Positions 28,554-37,680 of a DNA stretch of 64,000 nt are shown in pieces. The translations under genes and the position numbers were made by a program. Source of the DNA: Onthophagus taurus (lineage: Eukaryota; Arthropoda; Insecta; Coleoptera; Scarabaeidae); contig NC_091967.1 in assembly GCF_036711975.1 (NCBI RefSeq), forward strand, positions 28,892,001 to 28,956,000. The letters are read 5' to 3'. Below the pieces are notes generated by a model, which made no database searches, was not told the DNA's origin, and worked only from the letters and a program-made list of their open reading frames with translations. Within the stretch, counting starts at the first letter, position 1. Every line of letters begins with the position of its first letter.

Positions 28554-29518
28554 TCACATCTTCATTAATGCGTGCAAATCTAAATCCAGTAATACCTTAT
28601 CCATACCGTATACGAGCAGTTCTTTAGTTACGCACAAATGTTCACTTGGTGCACCGTTTGAAGCAACCAATATATTCGATTTTATATCACCTTGCATTGT
28701 TGATACCACATCGATCACGCTATCGTAATAATTTTTATATTCCATACACTTTAATACTTCTACCCTACTCGAAACTAAATCGCTAAGTTTCCACAATTCG
28801 TGTAACGAGTCGTAAGCCAGGTAAAATATTTCTGACCCCCTTTCCATTTTCAACACTTTTCGTACATTTTCTATCCATTGGCTGCTGCAGGTCACGCCGC
28901 TTACAACGAAATGTGGTGGTGCCGATAAATCACCAACAAAACTATTCATAATCAATTGTCTGCTATTAATCACATTTTTCCATTCGTCTTCGGTAAAAGT
29001 TATGCATTGTCCTTTTCCCATTAATCTTATAACCAGATCAAAATGTAGATTGGCAGACATGCCAACCGATATCCATTTCGTTCGACTTTTATTTAAATAA
29101 TATGTACTCTCGGAGAATAATGGCGCTTGATTACCTTTTTGGAGATTATTTTTCACTGCCTCATTTAATACTACGTTACTTGTGAAAGGTAACTTTCCAC
29201 AATTTTCTACATAATGTTGTTGATTGCTAGGAAATACGTACTCCGCTAAGTCGGAAGCCAACAAATTAATTCCATCGAATACCACATCCTTTTTTCTTTG
29301 ATTATCACTTCCTACCGACACATTTGTTGCAGTTGTCTCATTACAATTACCCTCCATTTTGATGTTTCGGGCAGGTTTTTTATTTTCACCCTTTTCAAAT
29401 GAATTTACAGCAGCTCTCTTAGTTGGACATTTGGGGTTCGGTCTGGTTGCCACTAAACATCAATATTATTGTTTACATTAGTACATTATCTACTTGTATT
29501 ACATTTGAATTACTTACT
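28554..29518 (-). CDS. 299-aa protein of unknown function; start codon assembled by splicing
   Basis: The coding exon begins at 29452 with TGGCAACC directly after an acceptor (ATGTTTAG). The upstream exon ends in A at 29518, before GTAAGT. Removing the 65-nt intron (29453-29517) creates ATG and the N-terminus MATRPNPKCP. Without splicing the frame has no ATG before about residue 33. A basic N-terminal region (KCPTKRAAVNSFEKGENKKPARNIK) is followed by a globular part with RTKWISVGMSANLHFD, GKGQCITFTEDEWKNVI and HFVVSGVTCSSQWIENV. No family recognised. Its promoter has a TATA box at 29645-29654 and it is the first gene inside the right TIR, the usual place of early or accessory genes. The B copy at 47889-48853 is nearly identical. 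Confidence 0.75.
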
Positions 29519-29644
29519 CGTTACGTTAAAAATCCTCTGTACTAAATGCACCAAAAATCTACACGATATTTTTAATATGTACTAAATACACAAAAACCTT
29601 ACTCTGAAGCACAACACTCTGCGGTACAACTTCGACCAACGTTT

Positions 29645-29654
29645 GTATTTATAG
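29645..29654 (-). promoter_or_regulatory. TATA box of the 299-aa gene
   Basis: Minus-strand CTATAAATAC, about 125 bases upstream of the leader donor; conserved at 47753-47762 in element B. Confidence 0.7.
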
Positions 29655-29787
29655 CAATACATAAGGTTGCTGGTGGGGGGAGTAATATTTCACATCATTA
29701 CCGAATATATCTATTATACATGTTCTAACACGTCATTATATCGTGAGACGTCAGACAAAACGCATGACAAATTTATTAAGAAGCTCT

Positions 29788-30387
29788 TAAAAAATATCTC
29801 GCAGGTGGATCATGACTCATCTACTAACAAGTTAGTTGACCTCCTCCTCAAACCTGTCCTCCCAAAAAATTTGCCGATTCAAGAACCTCCTCGCATATTC
29901 TTAAATACCCGTACACCTTTACATAATAAAATAAAAAATATCTCGCAGGTAAGTTATGACTCACTTATTTGTATACCTACATATCTCAAAACCGTATACC
30001 TTTGTGTATAATAATAAATTAAGAGATATATCGAAAACATTAACAGTTCATTGAGAAGCGTCGAAGGATAAACATAGTAATTGTTTTCATCTAGGTAAAC
30101 AGGTTACATATAAAGATAAATTTTTAATAACATAACCTAAATAAAGATACATTTTTAATAAAGATAAATTTTTAATAATTTCGTCAAAATAACATGACCT
30201 TCTCAAGTTAATTGACCTCCTCCTCTCTTCATCGAATCTCCTCCGACCCTCAAAAGAATCGCCGATTCAAGAACCTCCTCTCCTCATCGAACCTCCTCTG
30301 ACCCCCAAAAAATTTGCCGATTCAAGAACCTCCTCCTAGAACGCAGGTTCGAGGAGGAGGTTCTTGAATCGGCGAATCTATACTACT
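29788..30387 (-). repeat. element A right terminal inverted repeat
   Basis: Inverse of 10818-11415. TGACTCA motifs at 29813-29819 and 29957-29963, each beside a CTCGCAGGT box. Ends ...CTATACTACT at 30387, followed by CTGCTC. Confidence 0.93.
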
Positions 30388-30393
30388 CTGCTC

Positions 30394-31074
30394 CATATGT
30401 CACAATCCTTGACGTATCGTGAGATGGCTCTTTTTCTACCAATAATCTTTCTGCAAGTATTTTAGCGTTTCCTCCACTCCTCGATGATTAGTTACCCCGT
30501 TGTGATAATCGGCGATTAGTTGCAACTGTTTATCCACTTCTTTTATAACTCTAGCTCTTCTTAAACAGCGAACTATTCGTAGCCCCTTGTCATTCATTCA
30601 CTGGGAATATCTTACGCAGAGTTCTTGGTAAAGTTCCTCTTCTGCTACGTAAATGTGTGATGTACTATCAGCAGTCATGTATTCTACAAATAATTGATTT
30701 ATTGCCTCCTGACGGGCAATTCTGGGTATCTTTATAGTATAAATAGTTCTTTCATCTTCTCTCTTGAGATGTACTTCCAATTCAGTGTTCAGTCCTTGCA
30801 TCAGAATAAATTGATTCCTTTTATTGTCTAGAATAGTATCCTGAGTCTTAATAGTTTTTCTTGGCTCTACGGTGTCGGTTGAGTGAATAGTACTCGAAAT
30901 TTCACTCTCACTATCGTCAGAATTAATTGGTGGCTCGAAGTTCTTGCCTATCCGTTTCGTTCCAATTAATAAACCCAAGCGAGTTTCTTTGCTTGTGGAA
31001 GGTATTGGTGATTTGTCTTCCCCTATGATAGCTATTGACATTTCTTTTGCCATTTCTAACAATTCTTCATCGTC
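30394..31074 (-). pseudogene. gypsy pol: RNase H-integrase spacer and integrase zinc-binding domain
   Basis: 31062-30598 is an open spacer frame (SKETRLGLLIGTKRIGKNFEPP; LFVEYMTADSTSHIYVAEEE). 30597-30394 encodes the integrase N-terminus with ADYHNGVTNHRGVEETLKYL, the first part of an HHCC box, then an in-frame stop. It joins 10817 across Polinton A. Polinton D is inserted at its upstream end after 31074. Confidence 0.75.
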
Positions 31075-31640
31075 AGTAGAGTATTAATGCCGGTTCTGGA
31101 CCGGAAGTGAATCCTGAATCCCGATGGTCCTGCGCATGCGCGCAGGAAGTGACGTCATAGCGCGGGAAATTTGAAATTTGCTTAAGGATCATCCTTAAGG
31201 ATCGAAGGATCGGTCGACGGTGGCGCCACCTAGCCATCCTTAAGGATCGGTCGACGGTGGCGCCTCCGGAAACGATCCTTAAGGATCGAAGGATCCGCGG
31301 GAAATTTGAAATTTACATCCTTAAGGATCATCCTTAAGGATCGAAGGATCGGTCGACGGTGGCGCCACCTAGGCATCCTTAAGGATCGGTCGACGGTGGC
31401 AACGGTAACTTTTTTATGTGACGCCATCTGGTGGTGAAAGGGGGGTGTGGATGAGCGATTGATGGCGCGCAGCTTAACGGTAACTTTTTTATTGCGCCAC
31501 CTAGCGTGGGGAAACGCTACCTGGCGGCGGCAGTTCGTGTGTCGTCACCTAGCGGTGGACAGTTAGGTGGGGGGGCGTTACCTGATGAGCGATAGATGAC
31601 GTCCATCGGGCGCCATCTATCGCTCATCAGGCAAAAAAAA
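31075..31640 (+). repeat. element D terminal repeat with ATCCTTAAGGAT palindromes and hairpin
   Basis: Contains two ~145-bp copies (about 31178-31310 and 31311-31400) rich in the 12-bp palindrome ATCCTTAAGGAT and GGTCGACGGTGGCGCC, two copies of AACGGTAACTTTTTTAT, and an 18-bp perfect hairpin (arms 31581-31598 and 31614-31631, CCTGATGAGCGATAGATG) whose arm sequence also recurs in the element C subterminal region. Confidence 0.75.
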
Positions 31641-31690
31641 ACACTCATTTTATTATTAACATTTTACAAAGTCGATAAGAACGTTTACAT

Positions 31691-32005
31691 TTATTTACTT
31701 TCTAACGTTTTTACGAAGCCGATGAGATGCGCTGGATTCCCTTTTCCAACGTCTTTTGATCCTTTGAATATTAAGCTCATACCTCCTCCTCCTAGTTCAG
31801 TAATTTCGCCATCTGTAATCACCTCCGCGATACGTTTCGGTAAAAATACGGTGAATCCATCCTCCAAATCAACGACAACTGATGGCCATGCGCATGATGT
31901 AATCCGCTTCGCAGACTTAATCGTATACAATTTATCCACCTCTAATTCGGATATGTTCTTCTTCGGGGAAAATTGATACTGTCCTAATTGGCTTAACCGT
32001 GACAT
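31691..32005 (-). CDS. small conserved Polinton protein, 104 aa (OB-fold-like?)
   Basis: ATG at 32005: MSRLSQLGQYQFSPKKNISE, then LEVDKLYTIKSAKRITS, PSVVVDLEDGFTVFLPKRIA and MSLIFKGSKDVGK. The strand pattern suggests a small beta-barrel, possibly single-stranded DNA binding, but I recognise no named family. A TATA-like GGTATAAATTGG (minus strand, about 32085-32096) lies ~90 bases upstream. Decayed copies of the same gene and promoter occur in both TIRs of element C (52555-52860 and 62190-62480), tying D to C. The frame is intact here although the neighbouring polymerase is not. Confidence 0.6.
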   Translation of the reverse strand: MSRLSQLGQYQFSPKKNISELEVDKLYTIKSAKRITSCAWPSVVVDLEDGFTVFLPKRIAEVITDGEITELGGGGMSLIFKGSKDVGKGNPAHLIGFVKTLESK

Positions 32006-32490
32006 ACTAATAGCTTTTATAACGTGAGCGAGCGATGCGAGTAGTAGTAGTAGAAGAACTGAGTTTCGTATGAAAATTTTAACCAATTTATACCATCGAG
32101 AAAAACCTTGAATGTGAGGCGCAGCGCGGCGGGGTTTCACGGTAAATACAAAGTCATCAGAAATGTGCTGAGGATGCGTTCTCAAAGTCACGTAGGTTAC
32201 CAGAGACGTATTCAAATCAAATTCGAGATAATAATTTTTATTAATTTTTTTCTAAGTACGCGTGTGCAATGAATAGTTCCAAAAAACTATTATATTTTAT
32301 TAACATATAAATACACATATAAATTAACTTTGCGATTTAAAAAAGAATAAAATGTAGGTAAACTAAAGAAAAGGTTTTTTTATTTCTTTAAAAAGTTATA
32401 TAAAATAGTTACATTATATAGAGTAATTAAAATTGTACAATAAAACTATCAAACGTAATAATTATATACTTAAAATTATATTAACATCAC
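32006..32490. other. no gene seen: promoter of the 104-aa gene, then AT-rich sequence
   Basis: Contains the divergent promoter region and about 270 bases of AT-rich sequence between the 104-aa gene and the polymerase 3' end. Confidence 0.4.
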
Positions 32491-34339
32491 TTAACACGTT
32501 ATACTATAATGACCCCAAGCTAATGTATTAATCCCATTATCACAAATATATCGCTTGGAGTCATTTGGTGAAAGAACCAATTTATTTTGTAATACGGTAA
32601 ATATGTTGTGATTAAAACTTCTAAATAATGTTTGTTTTTTAAATAAAACCGATTTGGAATTTAAACAATCTAAATAATTTTGAAAAGAGATGTGATGTTT
32701 AACAACGGTCTTCTTAACGCCTTTGGATTTTTTGGTAATCCGCCCATCAGCAACCCTATTGGCGTATACCTTCGACCTCAAACTAACAAATTCGACCATT
32801 ATGTTTCCACAATTCTCATCTTTCATTTTGCCTAAAACTGCTTTATTGTGCAAGGGGATGTCAAACCGATTATCGGGACTGTAGTTAGATGTGTCAAATT
32901 TATTTATATTTAATTTCACATCTCTATATTTAGGTTTTAAGAAATCATAATAAAAATCATACATTAATAATTTTGAAAGTTGTAAAACCGTAAAACCAAC
33001 GTATAGAGGTTTATCGTAAACGACATGAAGACGATCCATTTGAATTGCTGAAAACGTTTCCGTGAATACTTTAATAGTTTTAAAATTTAATTTTGCTATT
33101 AAACTCCGAGCTCCTAAACGGGGTCTACCTACCACTTTACCAGTATGCACATCATCCCAACTGGTCACTAATCTTACATCGACTCGCTTATCGACGTTTT
33201 CCATTGTCTTGCCGAATACGGAATTATTCATCAACTTAAAAAAATCTTTTTCAAACGCATTCTTTGCGGATTGACGTAATTCCGTATTTTTATCCATGTA
33301 AGATTTCAACCACGCAGACTGTCTGAACGATAAAACTCTATTAATTTTGCGAACTTTAAGACCGTGAGCAATGGCTTGTTTTAAGTTTCTATAATGGATC
33401 ACATAATTTTTCTTATTAAATAAATTCGGAATTAATCTCCTTTCACTTTCACATCGATTATTGGGGGCAATTAAATTCTCAGTTAAAAACGGGAGATCGT
33501 TGTGTAAATCGTGGAAAGCTTCAGGGTATTCAATATCTACGTCTAAAATATATCCAAAATCAGAATTATCAGGTATATTATTAAAATCCAAATTTTGTAT
33601 GTCATTTTCAGGTAACCATTTAAAATTGGAAACGGGCATAAATTGGGACATCGCCCACCCATACAAATTATTAGCGTCCCAATACATTAAGAAGTTTGAT
33701 GGTAAATTGGGGTTATAATCATCCATATATTTATTATTGGCTTTAGCGGACCATAGGGAGCATTGGGAAATGCCTCCGCGGATACCTTTCTTTATAAAAT
33801 GGACTTGATCTATATCCGTCAATAATTCTAATTTAATTTTGGTGAATTTCAACATTGCATCCCAAGAAAGTCCTGGGGCAGTATAATAATGAGCGGGATC
33901 TAAATCGTAGGTTTTGAAGCAAACTTGTCTGAATTTTTCAAATACATCAGCAAGTAAAAGAACATCAGTTTTTAGATACAAATCCGAATAATCTTTTAAA
34001 TTTTGGCAATTAAATTTTTCCCACACAGTTTGAGCATGGGAATACTGCTCATCGGTTATATCTTCAAATGATAGTTTGTTGAAAAAAGCGTTTTTTGGTG
34101 GCAATGAAGTTACGTTTAATTTATCGAGTGAATCCATATAACCGTAGGGGAATATTCCTTTCTTGCTCAGTAATCTAAACTGATCATTGTGTGGAAAGAA
34201 TTTACGTATATTTATTAAATCAAATTCGTCAAGGTTACCAGCTAAGGAATCTAATGATGAGGCCATAAACCTAAATGAATCTACAAATCTTAGTTTAAAA
34301 AAAGTATTTTCAATGCGGCCCCCCTCCACTTCCCCTTTA

Positions 34340-34525
34340 TCGACTAGTATCCGTTTACTGAAACTGATGTATTTTTAAACTAAGATTAGAACTAAAACTA
34401 GAACTAACACTAGAAACTTTCGGGTTTTGCCGTGCGTCTTTTAATAAAAGGTTTGACGTTTCGGATGCCATGTTGCAACCTTCTTCAGAAACTGGTTCGA
34501 AGTGGTCACTTCGGTCACTTTCTTT
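34340..34525. repeat. unidentified repeat inserted in the D polymerase
   Basis: Sequence with AGAACTAAAACTAGAACTAA runs and CTTTCGGGTTTTGCCGTGCG interrupts the polymerase between HLFIKE and LRFVDSF, relative to the uninterrupted element A protein. Class unknown. Confidence 0.5.
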
Positions 34526-35053
34526 AATAAATAAATGGCAATCGTAACCACTAAAATTATGAAAAAATATTGGAATAAAATTTTGAAGTTGAAAATTTAA
34601 ATTACAATTTCTATGAGCGGGCCCACGGTACCTGCCGCTTATGTGACAATAATCGTGAACCTTAACCTGATCTGAAGTGATAGGATTTTGGCAAATAAAA
34701 CAATTTTTAGCTGAATCGAAATTCCGTTGCTCATCGCTCGTTAAAGGTAGCATTGGTTTTACGGTTTTAAAGTATTTATTATAAATAAATTTGACATCGG
34801 CAATTAATTTAGAGATAAAAACTTGAGGTGCATCAGGACCTGTATACGATTCAAACTTATTGAACTTGGAATCAATGGTGGAAACAATATAGTACGCGAA
34901 ACTATACGGTTGATGCATCTCAATTTTTTCCGTGAAAGACTTGGAAGAATGTGGCTCACAATGATCGATCGGTTTTAAAATCGATTCAAAGTCGGCGTAT
35001 ATGACAAAGGGGACCATCTGAGTGAATTTATAGTTATTAAACTCTAAAATGTT

Positions 35054-35131
35054 CTAAGTTCTATGTTAAGCCGAAATAATTTGGTTTTGATTTTAAATTT
35101 GTGGAGGGTACAATACCCTCCACAAATTTAC
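35054..35131 (-). other. candidate 78-nt intron containing a perfect 17-bp hairpin
   Basis: Donor G/TAAATTTG at 35131, acceptor ...CTTAG at 35054; phase 0 on both sides (NDCNY before, NILEF after), matching the ungapped element A protein. 35094-35130 is a perfect hairpin (17-bp arms, loop CAA) that begins one base inside the donor. Confidence 0.5.
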
Positions 35132-36343
35132 ATAATTACAATCGTTAATCTGATGTGCAGTTAAATGTTCAGCTGATGAAAACCGTGTTAAACATCCATC
35201 ACAAAGGTGCATAGAATGTTCATGGTGTGTAGCCTGACTTGATATTAGCCTCGATAGATTTTTAATTAAAACGAAATGACCTTTTCCAGCTTCATATATA
35301 TAAAGTAAATTTATATGAATATCACGTCTTTGTTTAGTAAAATAAATTGGTCCTTCCACCGAATAACTTTTTGATTCCTTAACTAATTCATAAATATTAA
35401 TACTTAAATTATTTAATTTTTCCACTTTAACGATATCTCTTACACTAATGGGAAATGTAACCCCTTGTAAATTAAGTACTTGGCTATAATGACGGTAGCT
35501 CGAAGTCCGATCTCGATGAAGTTTCACGGAATGAAGAGCCGCCGTCAAACACCACGCTAGACATGCATCATCTTCATAGTTCTTAATATTAATACATGCC
35601 TTTTTATTAGCGATTTCATGAGGTAAACGAATGTATGATGACCCGGGTATAGGTTCAAACTTATTGAGGTTTAACATGAGATAGGATATTGAGTGGAAAG
35701 CCCATCCAGATCCACGCTCCTGAAACTCCTCGCTTTGAGTTAAAATATCACGAGTCATCTCATCATAAACCTCATTCAACATAGTAGATGAAGTGATAAC
35801 TTTAAATTTGGTATTAAAATTTTTCTCTGGCGTTATGACTTCCTCATTACCATCATCATCAAATCCAGACTTAATAAAATTAGCTAATAACTCAATCTGA
35901 GCTTTTATCGAACCAATCTCATTGAGATGTTGTCCAATCAGTCTATTAACTGTTCCACAACATTTCAATAGATATGACTGTATATCATCATCAGATTGTG
36001 CTCCACTAATTTTATAGCAAACTACCCTATTTTTATAGCAAGACATCATTTTTTCGACATTCTTATCGATTAATTCAGCATGCCGCGTTTGCAGATGAGT
36101 TTCAAGTAACGTGAGTGACGGTAAAAACTCACCGCAAACCTCGCATGCCTTACCTATGTTCTTGGTAATCGAATGTGGTGGTAGTGTTAAGCCTCGACGA
36201 CGTTTAGTGAATGGTGGTGATTGTGGTGATGATGATGATGTAGGAACTTGCATCTCAATAGTGGATGGTGGTGGCGCTCGACGTTTAGATATGATTGACA
36301 ATCCATGAAGCGATCGTTGATGTGCGGTTAAGTCAATACTCAA

Positions 36344-37188
36344 AGTTGTAACGGTTTTATTTGAAATAATTTGAAAACGCGAAATTTTTTTTGGAAAAAA
36401 GTTATTTATTTTAAATATGTTTGAAGGGTTACATATAGATGAGGGGTTAAATTTTCTTAAATTTTCGGATCGTGGTTTTTTGGCGGCGGGCCGTTCTTGA
36501 AAACGTAGAGATTTTGGAGAAGTGGTTGAAGCGTTGAGCTAGCGACGAAAGTTTAAATTTTATTAACATCCGCGTGCGTTTTTTTACATTGAGATCAAAT
36601 TAAGGGTTTAGTAGTGCCCTCCAAAGTTATTTTGGGATTGTGGATCTCATTGTGAATTTTTTTCGACGATTAATTCTTGTTAGTTTTTGCAAATTTTCGT
36701 CGGTACTCCTTTGGGAGGATTTTTCAAACCACGTTTTGCGTTTTTACGCGTGCTTCTAATAAATTTTCGTGCGTGAAGTGAGACGCTTCTTGTATTGGAT
36801 ATTTATTTTTGGTCTAAATTTTTCCGTCTACGACCTGTCGATTTCGGTCCATCAATCCAAAAGGCGATTTTTCCGGATAAAGAATTATCGGAAAAGTAAA
36901 ATTTTCAGCGTGTGTAGAATTTCCAAGGTCAGATTACTTAATTTTCTCGTTCCCGGAACACTCGTCGAGTCGTCTTCTTCGTAACCTGTTAACAAACAAA
37001 AAAAAGCGTGTTTTTCAAATATATATGAACGTTATATATCTTTTGAGAGAAATATTGAATTAAATATATAATTTAATATAATAAGGTTTGAGATAATAAA
37101 AAAGAAAAAGAAAAAAATATATAAAAAAAAAATAGAACAGTTTATTGTTACTTACCTAGAATTATGTTTGATATTTTTATACTCACCT
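36344..37188. other. no gene supported
   Basis: AT-rich sequence between the D polymerase and the BEL element. A few frames under 75 codons exist with no recognisable content. The missing right end of D should lie here but no inverted copy of its tip is present. Confidence 0.4.
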
Positions 37189-37523
37189 TGTTTCCGCCAC
37201 AGCGGTAACAATAAAAACCGGTGCCGATTCGGTAATTAAAAAATAAAGAATAAAAAACCAAGAAAATTAATATAACAAGAGTTTAATTACTCACCAAAAT
37301 ATAACAACAAAAGGAAAATGTTAATAAACGAATGAGTAACAAAATAGTTAGCGAAAAGGTCGAAGAAAATATAATTGCATGTAAGAATGCGCACAAACGA
37401 AAAGCGGAAGAGATACTAGCGATACTGGATCTCTTTTAAAGTAATGCGTAGGTGGGGGTGCGAATTACAGCGAATTACATTGCGAATTAAAAGTATTTTA
37501 AATAGTTTAGCGCGGACTAAACA
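37189..37523 (-). repeat. BEL/Pao 3' LTR
   Basis: 335 bp; nearly identical to 41499-41831 except for indels in short repeats (GCGAATTACA duplicated here; CGAAGAAGTTTGATAATGCG present only in the other LTR). Confidence 0.88.
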
Positions 37524-37680
37524 TTCCACCCACCAAAAAAAAGTATATGCGGTTTTTTTCTTACAAAATAAAAGTCGTGGGCATCTCGAAGTGCGATAAA
37601 GAATGCGATAAATGCGGTAAATATAATAAATATGAAAATGCGGTAAGTAAATTAATAATAAATGAAAAAGAAAGAAAAAA

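Larger units (their letters stand above)
10818..30387. mobile_element. Polinton/Maverick (adintovirus-like) element A, complete, 19,570 bp
   Basis: The element starts AGTAGTATAG at 10818 and ends with the exact inverse at 30387. It is flanked by 6-bp direct repeats CTGCTC (10812-10817 and 30388-30393), the duplication length typical of Polintons. It has ~0.6-kb terminal inverted repeats and a full core gene set: polymerase B, retroviral-type integrase with chromodomain, packaging ATPase, cysteine protease, major capsid, penton, phospholipase A2/pVI-like protein. Polymerase is transcribed rightwards and everything else leftwards. Most frames are open, suggesting a young insertion. Damage is limited to a 2,052-bp tandem duplication. 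Confidence 0.96.
31075..36343. mobile_element. Polinton element D, truncated relic (one TIR, one small gene, polymerase)
   Basis: Begins AGTAGAGTATTAATGCCGGTTCTGG at a point where the host gypsy (compare 3150-3180, TTCTTCATCATCTAATTT) is interrupted. The tip resembles that of element C (AGTAGTGTAAAAAGGCCGATTCTGG). Only a TIR-like region, a 104-aa gene and a broken polymerase B remain. I find no right TIR and no capsid genes before the BEL element at 37189. The matching 6-bp duplicate of ATCGTC (31069-31074) was not found. Confidence 0.75.
32491..36343 (-). pseudogene. element D DNA polymerase B, broken; lacks catalytic motif C
   Basis: Three frames in order: 36343-35132 (N-terminus with a C2H2 finger CEVCGEFLPSLTLLETHLQTRH and the FQERGSGW region, with no intron there), 35053-~34530 (ExoI YADFESIL, HNH-like CQNP...HISGRYRGPAH, ExoII NFSGYDCH), and 34329-32491 (ExoIII YLKTDVLLLAD, motif A YWDANNLYGWAM, motif B MNNSVFGKTMENV). 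A ~170-bp insertion (34340-34525) separates parts two and three. The segment that should carry motif C (YTDTDSL in element A) is missing: YDFLKPKYRDVKL runs directly into NKFDTSNY near 32925, an in-frame loss of ~26 residues. Without those aspartates it cannot polymerise. The first two frames may be joined by an intron (35054-35131). Confidence 0.85.

Noticed and set aside
36344-37188. Right terminus of element D
   Set aside because: No inverted copy of the AGTAGAGTATT tip and no ATCGTC duplicate found; D is left as truncated.
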